64,000 bases of DNA, taken from Phytophthora colocasiae (taxonomy: Eukaryota; Oomycota; Peronosporomycetes; Peronosporales; Peronosporaceae). The stretch spans positions 124,001 through 188,000 of the forward strand of contig JAGKQI010000097.1 of NCBI GenBank assembly GCA_018806915.1. The letters run 5' to 3'. Of the stretch, positions 33,934 through 44,907 are shown one piece after another. The translations under genes were made by a program, and so were the position numbers. The notes under the pieces were generated by a model. That model made no database searches and was not told the DNA's origin. It worked only from the letters and a program-made list of their open reading frames with translations. Position 1 is the first letter of the stretch; each line of letters opens with the position of its first letter.

Positions 33934-34476
33934 ATGGCTACCTTAGACCCTGGTCTCTCGAACAAGGAGATCTGTTCGTTGATGTATCGAGACCAAACAA
34001 GCGGAGGAAGAACCTGCAACGGATGCAACACCTTCATCTTTCAGGACCGAAGTCGCGGCTATCATAACCTCATCTCGCATCTGCGCCACCCAGACTATGA
34101 GCGAGTGCTGGAGCGTTGCGTTCGACAACGAATCCCCGTCACTATGGACATGTTTGTCGATAAGGACTCCCGTACTACGCATGGTTGGATGAAACTTGTG
34201 GTGATGGAGTCGATCAACATTCGAGCTGCAATGCGCGTAAAGGAGGCATCAATATACTCGGATCTCACGTGGCTGCCAGCCACTTCGGTACAAGTAGAGC
34301 GTCTTTTCTCCAAGATTAAGTGCATGCTGGGGTATCTTCGGAAAAGCATCAGTCATGAGACGCTCGAGACCTTACTTTACCTGAAGATGAACTGGGACTT
34401 AGTGACGGACGAAGTGATTTCGAACGCCGTGAAACGCGCAGTTGAGGACGACAACGAAGAAGAAGCAGATCTCTAA
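33934..34476 (+). CDS. hAT-derived ORF: BED-like finger plus dimerisation domain, no catalytic core
   Basis: 180 codons from ATG 33934. Residues about 25-60 have a BED-type zinc finger (CNGCNTFIFQ followed by the His pair in HNLISHLRHPDY). Residues about 115-165 are the hAT C-terminal dimerisation region (WLPATSVQVERLFSKIK, then LETLLYLKMNWDL). The roughly 400-residue DDE catalytic region that normally separates them is missing, with the two ends joined in frame and no stop. The product would keep DNA binding and dimerisation only, as in known truncated transposon repressors such as the P-element KP protein. Whether it is expressed is unknown; the tail is acidic (DDNEEEADL). Confidence 0.7.
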   Translation: MATLDPGLSNKEICSLMYRDQTSGGRTCNGCNTFIFQDRSRGYHNLISHLRHPDYERVLERCVRQRIPVTMDMFVDKDSRTTHGWMKLVVMESINIRAAMRVKEASIYSDLTWLPATSVQVERLFSKIKCMLGYLRKSISHETLETLLYLKMNWDLVTDEVISNAVKRAVEDDNEEEADL

Positions 34477-35391
34477 AACCGTAGTTCTTAATCTGGAAGA
34501 AGTAGATAGAGACCCCCTTTTCAATAATTGCGTAAGTGCCAAATATTGAGATGGCCGCTCCCTCCCTTATTGTCCCCCTACAATAATACCCCTTTTTCAA
34601 TAACAATACATTTTTGGAGACCCCTGGATGATGCTCGTACTACGAGCATCATGTTAATCATTTCTGGTTATTGTATCTGACAATTGCACGCAGATTCAGG
34701 CAATCCGACAGACATTTTTTGCGACTGTGCGAAGTTCTTTCATACAGGTTGGCAATGCTCCTCTACAGCGTGGCATCAGCGTTTAAGGAATTCTAAAATC
34801 CTTGCCGGTCAGAAAGCTGAGCGGTGGTCAACGCAAGCGGCCTGACCGTTAGCAGAAGGAGGCGACAATACTCACCGGTTCTCGGTTGACATTCTCATTC
34901 GAGACATGCTGAAATTCCCTGCACGACATTTGCATTGGAATCTCATGAGAGAGTATACGCTCGCTGCAGGTGATGGTGCTAAATACGAGCATTATCGTCT
35001 CGGCAAAGTCGTATCCTGGGGGAAAAAGACGGCGTTTACTTCTGGATGACCACGTTTTCGCACGGTGCTCAAGTGAAGATGGAGTGCCAGGAGCTAGCCG
35101 AGTGTCTTAATCGGCCTATACTCACGGGGCAGACGTTGCAGCAGCAGTGGCTTACTAGTTCTCGATGGGGCGGCCACAAGCGGTTTCTCAAGGATGCGCT
35201 AGTGAGAGGCTTTAAAAGCTGAAGAGTTGGTGCACGTGGCTGCAATACACTTCTGTGTTGATGTACTTTAAATGTATCTTTTTTAGTTTTACTCGCAAAT
35301 GCGCTTTTAGCGATCTCGATTACTCGAAATTCATCCTTTTGAAGGATTACTTGAATTGACTCCGATTTTACTCGTGTTTAAGCCCGTTCGA
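34477..35391. other. Unassigned spacer with a perfect hairpin
   Basis: No gene was recognised. A perfect 12-bp-arm hairpin with a single-base loop sits at 34628-34652. A short broken frame near 34900-35210 (with KYEHYRLGKVVSWGKK) is not identified. Confidence 0.4.
34628..34652. repeat. Perfect 12-bp inverted repeat, 1-nt loop
   Basis: Left arm 34628-34639 and right arm 34641-34652 are exact complements (ATGATGCTCGTA and its reverse complement). It could be part of a transposon end; no matching partner was found. Confidence 0.85.
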
Positions 35392-36175
35392 GATGGTTGA
35401 CTCCCAGTATGCTGTTTCTGGCCTGTCAGTGAGGCTTAGTGCTGAGGGTCTACTTCAGATTTATACGTGGGCAGAAAATGCTGGATATGGTTCGCTGGCT
35501 GGCTGTGCTTTCGAGATCTATCTGCATCGCCTGGCGGGCGAGAACAGGTTGACACTCTTCAAGTCGGAAAATGATTTGCCAGCTCTAATGAAACCAGACC
35601 AACCGCGGCATTTCAGCTTGAAGCACTTGGCTTTAAGTCATCGCCTTTCATTTTGCAGCGGAAAACCAAAAGATTACGTGAAACCTTTGACCGAGTGGAG
35701 AGACGATGACAGGTACACGTACTGGTATCCGGACTGCGATAACTTCCCGAATATTGACAGCATCGTGAAGCTTGCGCCGACTTCCGGGAGAAAGAGCAAC
35801 GTCGCTTATCTTCAGTTTACCATCGCACGCGAACATGCGATTGATGGCAAGCAGTTGAACGAGATGAACAAGATCTTCTTTCCGGGCGATGTGAAGATTG
35901 CTGGAGACACTGACGCTCCGATTTATATTGCTGTCTGTCCGGATAAGGAATCGTGCCAAAAGTTTGTTCTGGGTCCACGACCCGAAGTTCTAGCAGCGAA
36001 AGCGGAGTGCAAAGTTTTTGTAGGGTACTACCAAGAGGCTGCGTTTGCCCTCGCTGCCGATGGTCCAACGAACTACGTGCCTATCAAAGTGCGGGAGCCT
36101 TCGAAGTACCAGTCCATCCTTAGGAAACGAAAGGTGGATGCCATGGAAGCAACGAAAGCAGATGATGCCATGTAA
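35392..36175 (+). pseudogene. Crinkler copy 2, 3' part
   Basis: 260 codons from MVDSQYAVSGLSVRL to the end, nearly identical to the last part of CRN1 and including the LQFTIAREH region and basic C terminus. The upstream 2.7 kb is unrelated. Its 3' flank also matches the other copies. It cannot make a full Crinkler as it stands. Confidence 0.9.
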
Positions 36176-36390
36176 GTGGACCCTTCTTTTTCGAAGTCCG
36201 CTTGTAGTTGGTTTTACTTAACTGCATATCAATCCAAAACTCTTTTAACAGATCGTAATTATGCAGTACATGGCCTTGTTGACATTACTAGCGTCCATTT
36301 GAAGTTTTGGATTGCGTCATAACGGAATTCAGATATATTATATCTTGCGTTAGATTTCTGTCTTATATGAAGATATTCATCAGTATATAT

Positions 36391-38212
36391 CAACCCCGTA
36401 ACGGGACAACCATAAAACCGTCCTTGTCAGGGCTGGAAACCAGCGCTTTGGTGTATGAACCTTTAAAAGTCACATACAGAAAATGATGAGTCTCATACTC
36501 CTCCTGCTCCTGGTCGCTTTTATTCTGGAAATCGATCAGCGCGTATCGGATTTTCGAATTCTCAATTGCAGCCCCATAGAGTGTGCTACTCACAAGCAAT
36601 TCCCAATACCAAAGGATACTCGGTCCACGTACAATCAAATCAAGGAATCCTTGGCCATCGTTCGTTCGTTATTCAGGGGTAACCACCACTTCTCGCTCTA
36701 AGCATGACGTTGTGGCGTCATACAACGCCATTTGCGGAATTGGTGTTCCATCACTTCAGTAGCTTTTTGAGTGGCAATTTTCTGTAGCCGAGAAGTACTC
36801 AGTCGCTGAAGTATCTGATACCATTTCTCCGATTGGATCCGCTCGATTTGAATGTAACCAGACCTTGAGGTGCATACTGGAAGCGAACTGGAGCTGCACA
36901 CCACTAAGTTCATAGAACTGGGTCGCATCTTCATATAAAAAACCGAACTTGGTCAACAATTCCACAGCAGAAGCAGCTTTCAAAGCATCAGATATGATAA
37001 CCTTGCCAGAAGCAACTTCATTCATGATTTCTCTCATTTTCTCTGCTGTCTCCTCTGGAATACCATTCGAAGTTATTTCCCGCTCGAAAGCCTCCGCAGT
37101 TGGAATACCCCGACAATTGGATGCAATATATTGCAATATCCCACCAGAGCGAAGTTCGATCTCAATCTCCTCAGTATCTTCAGGATCGGACCAAACTGGA
37201 CCAAATTTCCAATGCAAAAAGTCGACAATTGCTCGAGTGATTCCGATATGACCCGAACACAAGATCCAAATGAGATCAGGGACAATTGCTGCAAGACTAG
37301 TTGCAATCAATTCGTCCATCTCCACACGTGAGAGCTGTAGACCAGGCATAGACGGCAGGCCTGGCATCGATGGCCACGTATTAGCTTTTAAACTAACTAC
37401 ATTCTCTAAAGGAATCACCACTTGGGTTCCATCTTTCCAGAAAAAATGAAGACTGCCGCAGGATGAGAAGAGAACGAAGCGCAAGCCAGGGAAAAGTCCA
37501 TCCAGTGTGCATTTAATATATCCTCGCCACAGCAATACATCGTCGAATCAACACCACTCGATCGCTCTTGAAGGCACAGAAGGTTTGAAAGTCACAATTG
37601 TAGATCAACTTAAAGTACTCATAAAAATTGACAGGATGGGGCATCAATTTGGCAGACACGTAAGCAACCAGGGTGTCAGGCTTGCATTGAATCAAGAAGT
37701 TGTATAGCAACTGGCACATGGCGGTCTTTCCAGATAAAGGGGGAGCACGGACATAGATGAGTGGTAAACGGTCCAAAAGACTTGCAATTGCAGCGACAGC
37801 GTCCTTCCGCTCTGTTCGGAATGTCGTAGGTACTCCACCATCGTCGGAAAAGTCAATTGAGACGTGGAATTTGTGACGAAATCTATCTTCAATCGTTGGC
37901 ACAGCCTTCGGAAGCACAATAAGCACGTGGACTTGACATTGATCCGGTTGGAAATCATCTCCAAAGTTCAGGGATTCCATCAGCTTAAAGCGTTGGAGTA
38001 CGAGATCATCACGTACAGTTGTAACTTCATCTCGAGTTAGCCACACACCGTCCTCTTTCTTCGCCAGGTAGAGTTGTAGCTCATCGGCAGAGAACTGGAA
38101 CTTCTTCTTCGCTTTGACCGCCCTCTTCAAATCTCCTACCGACTGATCAGCGCTGACATTCACAGAAAACACACACCGACCAGCCAACGATCGCGCAGGA
38201 GAGCTTCACCAT
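36391..38212 (-). pseudogene. Second-type Crinkler, several frameshifts
   Basis: The start codon at 38212-38210 is followed by a Crinkler header reading VKLSCAIVG. The frame is lost near codon 10 and continues in the frame 38187-37513 with LQLYLAKK (an LxLYLAK variant), HVLIVLP and a P-loop APPLSGKTA. A further frame change near 37525 leads into 37535-36756, which shows a helical region (EITSNGIPEETAEKMREIM). More breaks follow near 36770 and 36690, and a last segment ends at 36390 (DGFMVVPLRG). It is only distantly related to CRN1-3. Family: host-targeted Crinkler effectors. At least four breaks make this copy non-coding as a whole. Confidence 0.8.
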
Positions 38213-38520
38213 CTTAGCTCGAGCCAGCAAATTCTGAAAAGAGAGAAGTATAAAAATATAGTCTTAAAATGTTATGTTATATAGAGATGAGGTTCTCATC
38301 TCTTCAACTGAAGTAACCGCTGTACACAATGACTATGTACCCCTATGGCTTCAAGCTGGTGATGGTCAATACTTGCAACATAGGTTTGGCTCTACAGTAC
38401 TTAGTATAAGGCGCAGCAGGTGAGATTTCATGTTCGGACACAAGACGCTGAAGAATTTGAGCTTGAATTGCTATCGAATACATCTGAATCAATTTTCGGG
38501 CTGATGATGGTACGTGCATG

Positions 38521-39306
38521 AACTTTAGGCCTTCTCTAGTGTCGACTCAAAGTTGTTATCAGTAAAGGGTACAATAGAGTCAATGAAGTCCGCCGAATTG
38601 AGACCAGTTCGAGCTTCTTCCGTCAATTGTTCCCACATAATGAGGTCTTGACTTTACCCAAAAACGACAAATGGATCCAGTCATAGTCGCTTGTCATGTG
38701 TGTAACTCGTGTGGAAATGTTGTATCCCCCTCATACCTGTACCTCCAGGTCTTTAGGCTTCACGGATCTGCTGCATCCCTACAAAACCCATGGAAGGAAC
38801 CCCATTGAATTTCTCGTAGGGCTCTTGTCTTCGGTGGTTCCATTAAAGTGAACAAGAAGGATTCCGGTTTTAAAGTCTGTTGTGACAGTCACACCCCGAG
38901 AAGCTTCTGGTTCTCAAGCAGGGTTATGCCATAAGGCCATACTGGTCCAGCAGTGGCGGCCTTTAGCCTCGAAAGAACGGGATTTCTTTGGGAAATACCA
39001 CGCCTACACGATGTCCCGATACCATGAATCTCTTCCGTACACTTGAGAGCCTATCGGTGACTCCGTACAACCGTCGGCCTTATTGGTTGGTTTCTGACCT
39101 CCCGAGATCTCTCCAGCGGGCCGGAAATGACACGCAGCCGCTTACAATATAAAGTTGCGGCTGGAACTTGATAGCAGCTTTTCCGAAATCGTGACCGGTT
39201 CGAGCTGAGCGAAAGGCTGCACTTGATCGTGGATAATTGCGGCGGCCACACCATGGATAGACTGGAGCAGTACCAGGAAAAGCACCACGAATGTAGTGGA
39301 ATTCAT
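38521..39306 (-). pseudogene. NLP pseudogene (most diverged copy)
   Basis: Minus-strand sequence from an ATG at 39306 has a plausible signal peptide (MNSTTFVVLFLVLLQSIHG). The segments [15 protein letters not shown] and MW-x-EQLT appear in shifting frames, ending near 38521. Comparison with the copy at 17214 shows several indels and stops, so the copy is dead. Confidence 0.75.
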
Positions 39307-39397
39307 GGAGTTTGTTCTGCTTGTGAAGTGGGGTCAACTTGTCGAATTCGAAACTGAAAGGTGCGGGAGTAGCATGATCTGGTCAGCGATTACGGCT

Positions 39398-41283
39398 ACC
39401 TCAGCGGTAGATATAAAAATGGTTCGTATACAGACCGGATCTGACTGAGGTTCAGGCCTTGTGTTCTGAAGTATGAACGGAAGATTTGTTGTTGTTGTTG
39501 GGAACTTTAGTCCTATGGGCGACCTACAGTGATCTAGATAGAGACCGAGTCAGAGGTGACGGCGATAGGAGCAGGGTCCATCGACTCGTCCACGTCGCTC
39601 TCGATGTCGGAGGGTATATCGGCGGGATGAGGGAGCTCGATTCGCTCACGAGGAGCTCGGTTGGCACGACCACGAGGAACGTCGCTGATGCGACGAACAT
39701 ACTCAGCAGAAATCGTCTTTATCACAGTCACAAATGTGGCCATTGAAGGATGCGGAGTAGGAAACCTACCATTGAGCTCCCTGTTAAAGCGCTCGAGAGG
39801 ATTGTTCGTTCTTGCGATCAACTCGTTGCCGACACCACACACGTTCCACACATCGATAGTGTACTTCTCTAGCCATGTACGTCTAAAGTAGCCCCAGAAT
39901 TCTCCCCATTTTGAGTTTGAGTAGTCTACCTGAGCTAGTGCACAACGCGTCTTGATCTCTCGTTTCACCCATTTGATGCCTCGCTCTACGTGGCTGCGTT
40001 CAATCACTGTCAGCGTGTCCAGGACACCGCGACTCATTGCAATCGAGCACTCAATCTCTGGGATTGCGTAACGTTTCATGGCTCGACGTAGCGCTTGTTT
40101 CATATGAAATAGGCATCCTATCACGAGTGCGTTTGGGAACTGAGTTTGGATTGCGTTCATGAGCGCGGCTTCGAAGTCGCAAATAACTTCGGCAGGCTCA
40201 ATCTGCTGATCAGTGCCTTGGACAACAAAGTGTACCATATCCCAGTATGCCTCCTCAGTCTTCGAGGTACTAAGAATATAGTATACGGGCACGTATACAC
40301 CAGAGGCGCGATCGTGTACCATGAACACGACGCATTGTTCGTATCCCCGAGGCACACAGCGAAACGTGCCATCGACAAAAAGCGTCGTCCCATGGTATCG
40401 TAGCAGAGCCACTAGAGTCGGGTGTGCCCACCCCACGAGGCGCGTGGGTTTTGTTAGGTCTTTCGGGTTCATGGTTGCGTAGTGAAACTGAAAGAACGGG
40501 ACGGACTCGTCTAGCGCTAGCGAGAGCGGCGGTGTCTCAATCATACCGTGTATGTTAGCAGAATAGTGTTGATTTCTTGCATGGTTCACACGACTAATGA
40601 CTTGGTTCTCGGACAAGCCACGTACAACGTCGGGAATTTCATCGTCGTAAAACTGCTTGCGGAGTTTCTCCCAGACATCCCGAGCTCGCCAATCGCGATG
40701 CTCCACCGCTAGATGGTCCGCCGCTGCCTTCATCTCGTCCTCGACGTCTCGAATTGTGGTTGCTTCTATGAGATTGCCACGACACGTGTGCCCTCTAACA
40801 CTAGCGTAGCCCATTGAAGCAATAGAGTACTCCATCTTTCCTTTACAGCCTGTGCGATATTTGGAACAGCGGTAAACGATCTTGCGCTGAGACGCCCAAG
40901 CCCTCGCGTACTTGTACCCTTTAAAGTAACACGTTGTGCGCTCGGCCTGGGGCAGATCATCTCCTCCACTGGCAGCTTTGCCGTTGTACATCGGTAGCTG
41001 ACAGTTGCCTCCTTCCCCACTAGTCTTAGCTCCCGCCTCTTCGCTGCCTGTATCACCGCCATCTCTGGATCTCGGGGGGCATGGAGTAAGCTCTCCACGG
41101 CTTCTATCTCCGCACGGCGGTCCCTGCCCACTCCCTTGTGTCTCGCGCTGCATCTTCCGATATGAGCACGCTTGGTCACCACTCAATTTCTGAACCTGTA
41201 TCTGAACATCACCAGCACAAAAATCAGTTCCTAGATCAGATCAGTTCTGTATACGAACCAATTTAAAGCTAACCACCTCAGCA
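39398..41283. mobile_element. MULE DNA transposon with terminal inverted repeats
   Basis: Imperfect inverted repeats flank an intact MULE transposase. The 14-bp core GGTTCGTATACAGA at 39421-39434 is matched by its complement at 41246-41259, and weaker complementarity extends outward about 20 bp on each side and inward through GATCTGA. A clear 8-9 bp target duplication was not identified. Confidence 0.72.
39534..41186 (-). CDS. MULE transposase with FLYWCH-like zinc finger, intact
   Basis: 550 codons, no breaks. Residues about 85-135 hold a FLYWCH-like zinc finger (YFKGYKYARAW, then CSKYRTGCKG and the final HTC). The MULE catalytic domain follows: LFVDGTFRCVPRGYEQ with the first Asp, EVICDFEAALMNAI with the second, and CLFHMKQALRR. 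NNPLERFNRELNGRFPTPHPS is the usual end of the domain. The C terminus is Arg/Pro-rich then acidic. The enzyme would excise and reinsert the element. The ORF start at 41186 follows a short leader inside the left repeat, and an internal Met is possible. Confidence 0.85.
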   Translation of the reverse strand: MSGDQACSYRKMQRETQGSGQGPPCGDRSRGELTPCPPRSRDGGDTGSEEAGAKTSGEGGNCQLPMYNGKAASGGDDLPQAERTTCYFKGYKYARAWASQRKIVYRCSKYRTGCKGKMEYSIASMGYASVRGHTCRGNLIEATTIRDVEDEMKAAADHLAVEHRDWRARDVWEKLRKQFYDDEIPDVVRGLSENQVISRVNHARNQHYSANIHGMIETPPLSLALDESVPFFQFHYATMNPKDLTKPTRLVGWAHPTLVALLRYHGTTLFVDGTFRCVPRGYEQCVVFMVHDRASGVYVPVYYILSTSKTEEAYWDMVHFVVQGTDQQIEPAEVICDFEAALMNAIQTQFPNALVIGCLFHMKQALRRAMKRYAIPEIECSIAMSRGVLDTLTVIERSHVERGIKWVKREIKTRCALAQVDYSNSKWGEFWGYFRRTWLEKYTIDVWNVCGVGNELIARTNNPLERFNRELNGRFPTPHPSMATFVTVIKTISAEYVRRISDVPRGRANRAPRERIELPHPADIPSDIESDVDESMDPAPIAVTSDSVSI

Positions 41284-41622
41284 GAGTACGCGATCAAAAA
41301 TCAACACCAGGAACCCATCGCTATGCATCCTCATTCAAGTTTGCACTACAATCGGTACAGGAATTGCTTCCCCAAGGCAAAAAGACCACCATAGGATGAG
41401 AGTGTAGACCAGAGAAATGCCTAATTTACCAGATAACCCAGCCACAACAAACCTTCAACGAATGTCAATTCTGTTTCTCCAAAATTACCACGCGATTCTC
41501 TTGAAAACGCCGGAGAAGATCATCTACTAAAGCCGTTGATGAATTGTACGTATGTGGACCACCATGCGCGAAAATTACGGCCAATTGAACTCCATTTCTC
41601 CATGGCTAATCCTCCTTGGTAC
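41284..41622 (-). other. 3' flank of the NLP-linked gene
   Basis: No ORF. On the minus strand this follows directly after the last codons of the interrupted gene (codons KED and a TAG at about 41621-41611), so it is that gene's 3' region, pushed 4.5 kb away by the LTR element. Confidence 0.55.
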
Positions 41623-42118
41623 TGTCGCGACCCCCCCACTTCGGTGGGTCACTAAGGATCGGGTACCCGCGGGCTGTTTGAAGAGTACGGACCCGGACGG
41701 GGTGCACGAAGACTAGACTAGTAGTAGAAGAGTAGACGAGAGTGTAAAATGCAAAAGTTCTTGTTCTGGCTTGTTGTTCAGCAGGTAAATTCGAGACTCT
41801 GACTAGATTCACGCGAGGTCTTGACCAGCACTTGTAGGGATGACACACCTCCAACTTGGATGACCTAGAGACCGAGAGGCGACCTCCGTCCTCAGCACGA
41901 AGAGCACGCAAGAGGTACTTAGAAGTAGTTCACGTTCTATGTCCGTCGTCCAAGAGGGAGTAGAGTAGACATCGGACGGTACACTAGGCCCACCAGCTAC
42001 TTCAGTGCCCAGACAACTCACAACTCCCAGCACCGTGGTGAACTCGAAGTCGACAATGTTGACGGACAAGAAGCACACCCGAAGCTGGTTCACACGTAGA
42101 ATTCCCGGGTACGGGACA
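41623..42118 (-). repeat. 3' LTR of the gag-only element
   Basis: 496 bp. On the plus strand it starts TGTCGCGACC and ends ACGGGACA; it matches 45661-46155 over its full length. Confidence 0.93.
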
Positions 42119-42417
42119 TACTCCCCGACCAAAACGTTGAACGTCCTCGTTCAACTCGGTAGGGCTTGTTGGCCAGGCGACACTGGCGACGTAGAGTTCA
42201 CCGCAGTAAAAGATACCGCTGAGGTACTTGAAGCATTCGAAACGCACAGATAGTAGATCAGGTAGGAAGTACCCCAGGCAACAAGTACTCCAGACAGCTA
42301 GTACTTCAGGCAACTAGTACTCCAGGCAACTTGTACTTCAGCCAACTAGTACTCCAGTACTGCTACTAGTGCTTCCGTCACTTGTGGAGTCGAACGCCAG
42401 CAACTTTGGTCCGTGCT
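42119..42417. other. Internal spacer with short degenerate repeats
   Basis: Short repeats around CCAGGCAACTAGTACT recur between 42270 and 42360. No gene. Confidence 0.6.
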
Positions 42418-42840
42418 CACGTCAGAGTCGAAATATAGTAAGTAGTTCATTCCACAAGTACTTCACTTCAGCCAGTGTTCACGTCAGAGTCGAAATATAG
42501 TAAGTAGTTCATTCCACAAGTACTTCACTTCAGCCAGTGTTCACGTCAGAGTTGAAAGGTAGCAAGTAGTTCATTCCGCAAGTACTTCACTTCAGCCAGT
42601 GTTCACGTCAGAGTCGAAAGGTAGCAAGTAGTTCATTCCGCAAGTAGCCAGTGTTCACGTCAGAGTTGAAAGGTAGCAAGTAGTTCATTCCGCAAGTAGC
42701 CAGTGTTCACGTCAGAGTCGAAAGGTAGCAAGTAGTTCATTCCGCAAGTAGCTAGTGTTCACGTCAGAGTCGAAAGGTAGCAAGTAGTTCATTCCGCAAG
42801 TACTTCACTTCAGCCAGTGTTCACCTCGAAGTAGATCAGC
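42418..42840. repeat. Tandem repeat, 62-bp unit with shortened variants, about 7 copies
   Basis: Each unit carries CACGTCAGAGT(C/T)GAAA, AAGTAGTTCATTCC and CAGCCAGTGTTCA. The first units are about 62 bp; later ones lose an internal CTTCACTTC-containing segment and are about 46-47 bp. From 42840 to 43050, shorter degenerate repeats around CAGCTACTTCG follow. It lies in the non-coding 3' part of the gag-only element. Confidence 0.92.
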
Positions 42841-43251
42841 ATCAACGCGGGTAGTTGATCAGCAGTACGTCCTTCAGTCAGCGGATGGAGGGGCCGATCA
42901 CCAGCTGCTACTTCGCGCAGTGGCGAAGTCAATCACCAGCAGCTACTTAGCACCAGCTACTTCGCGCGATGGCGGAGTCGATCATCAGCAGCTACTTCGG
43001 TTAGTGGCGAAGTCAATCACCAGCAGGTACTTCGGGTATGTGGTACTCCCCGAACACGACCAAACCATCACTTCGAGAACTCCATGATAAAGTTGCAGCC
43101 TCCCCGACCAAGACTTGACTCACTCCAACTAACAGTCGAGATCGATCAACACGTCACCCCGCGACTTCATCCACTTGACATCTCACTCAGCCTTACTGGT
43201 AGTCACTGTGGGCTCACTTCATGAGTCATCGACTATCTTGTCGAGTCCAGT

Positions 43252-44817
43252 CTACTTCGCAGTCACAGCTGCAACCAGGATGACTAGTCCTCCTGGATCG
43301 AATACTCTAGTCTGAACTCTATCCACTCCAGTTGTGCCCACTTCCCAACTAGTCACAATCATCTCAGTCCCCCTGGTAGTAGTCGGCTCACTCCGTCCGT
43401 CATGTGCGTCTGTCTGGGTTGCGTCCGGGAACTCTCCGTAAGTATTCGATGTAGCTGTTGACTCCCCACCAGTCCCGTCGGTGGTAGTCCATTCAACTCT
43501 GTTTTTATATGGTATTTCTTCGGGTCGGTCAGAGGACACCGAGTCCTCAATAATTTTTGAGTCTACTCCACTTCCGTCAGAAGTAGATGATTCACTTGTT
43601 ACTTCTCGTTGCTCTTCTTCAAGAGCGTCTGGGGCAATCACTTCTTTGCCCGGCACAGTCACTTCGTCTTTGTTCGACTCTTCAAACTTGGCAGTCACAC
43701 TCTCATACTCGTAGTCACTCCTCTTTCGAGGCACGACGACCCGCTGGTCATCGCGCTCCCATCTTCTGCTAGGACAGTCCGTCGTCCTAAGGTCTCGATA
43801 TGCAGGTTCGGTAGTAGTAGTAGTAGTTGTTGTTGTTTTCGCAGCACGGGTCTTGTCACAAAAGTTCCGTTGAGTTCTACGAATGAGGTGTTTCACGCCG
43901 TTTGATACTGTCTCGGACCTCGTTCCGGGCTCCATCATCAGACCACTCGCGTAAGTGTTCATCCAGCACGCACTTACTTCTTCACACAGTTTTCGCTCTT
44001 CAGTTCCAGTCATGTTCACTCCAGTTATTGTCAGTTCTCTCTTCGTAAGTCGTCCATCTAATTCAGTCTCACTCACTCCAGGTTCCATCAGTCCACCTTT
44101 CACAAGAGCAGCTCCAGTCACTTCGACTCCGCCAAGATACACTTCAGGTAGTGAACTCCTCGAGGTACTTCCACAGACACCTCCACTTTGAAACAGTAGA
44201 TGAGTGACTTCCTTGTCGTTCACTTCATCTTCACCTAGTTGCTCATCAGCTACTTCTTCGAGTAGGTAGTCCAGTTCGCCATAAGTAGACGCTCCAGTAG
44301 CGACTTCAGTACTGTTCGACCTCCAACTTTTTTGGTTGAGGTTACTCGTCAGGACTACTTCGTCAGCTCTACCGGCTTCGGGTATATCACAGGTCACTTC
44401 AGCTGAGTTACTCTTACGGGTTCCATCAGGAGTAGCTCGGACACCAGTCACTTCGGGTAGTTCTTCTCCAGGTGCATCAGGTACATGAACTCGCTCACTC
44501 GGCACAAACACAGGACACTCCTTCAGGATTTGTCCAGGATTCTCGGAAACACTCACGCTCTCCTTGAACTCATCCAAAACGCTCTTCTCGACGGGGACTC
44601 TCTCGTCAGTGGGGATCACAGTCACTGTCACTTGCTCACTGGTGCACTGCTGTTCATTTCTCCCTAGATTCACCGTAGCTCCAAACTTCGACTTAGCCAC
44701 TCGGTTGTTGAGAACTACTCTCGTTGGGCAGTCGACGGAAGCGTGGCCAGCGACTTCACACAGGAAACACGTTCGACTCAAGACTGGTAACTGCATCACA
44801 CCTTCACACGGAAACAC
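43252..44817 (-). CDS. Gag-like protein with zinc knuckle
   Basis: 521 codons. A CCHC knuckle of form C-x2-C-x4-H-x4-C (CFLCEVAGHASVDC) sits near residues 17-30. The remainder is Glu/Thr/Ser-rich, low complexity, with a Thr run near residue 325 and no enzyme motif. The knuckle identifies it as a nucleocapsid-type protein; the long acidic tail has no recognised function. Upstream in the same orientation is another short ORF, so gag probably began further upstream and is now in two frames. Zinc knuckle followed by 490 residues of disorder is unusual for gag. Confidence 0.65.
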   Translation of the reverse strand: MFPCEGVMQLPVLSRTCFLCEVAGHASVDCPTRVVLNNRVAKSKFGATVNLGRNEQQCTSEQVTVTVIPTDERVPVEKSVLDEFKESVSVSENPGQILKECPVFVPSERVHVPDAPGEELPEVTGVRATPDGTRKSNSAEVTCDIPEAGRADEVVLTSNLNQKSWRSNSTEVATGASTYGELDYLLEEVADEQLGEDEVNDKEVTHLLFQSGGVCGSTSRSSLPEVYLGGVEVTGAALVKGGLMEPGVSETELDGRLTKRELTITGVNMTGTEERKLCEEVSACWMNTYASGLMMEPGTRSETVSNGVKHLIRRTQRNFCDKTRAAKTTTTTTTTTEPAYRDLRTTDCPSRRWERDDQRVVVPRKRSDYEYESVTAKFEESNKDEVTVPGKEVIAPDALEEEQREVTSESSTSDGSGVDSKIIEDSVSSDRPEEIPYKNRVEWTTTDGTGGESTATSNTYGEFPDATQTDAHDGRSEPTTTRGTEMIVTSWEVGTTGVDRVQTRVFDPGGLVILVAAVTAK

Positions 44818-44907
44818 TTGGTACAGGGACTGTGACAGGTGACTCGGTGGGAAGTCATCAACTCCAAGTACTCCAAGACCAGAGTGAACTGAGTAGTCTT
44901 CAAGAAC

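Noticed and set aside
42418..42840. Regularly spaced repeats that could suggest a CRISPR array
   Set aside because: The units are contiguous and nearly identical over their whole length with no unique spacers, and they lie inside a eukaryotic LTR element.
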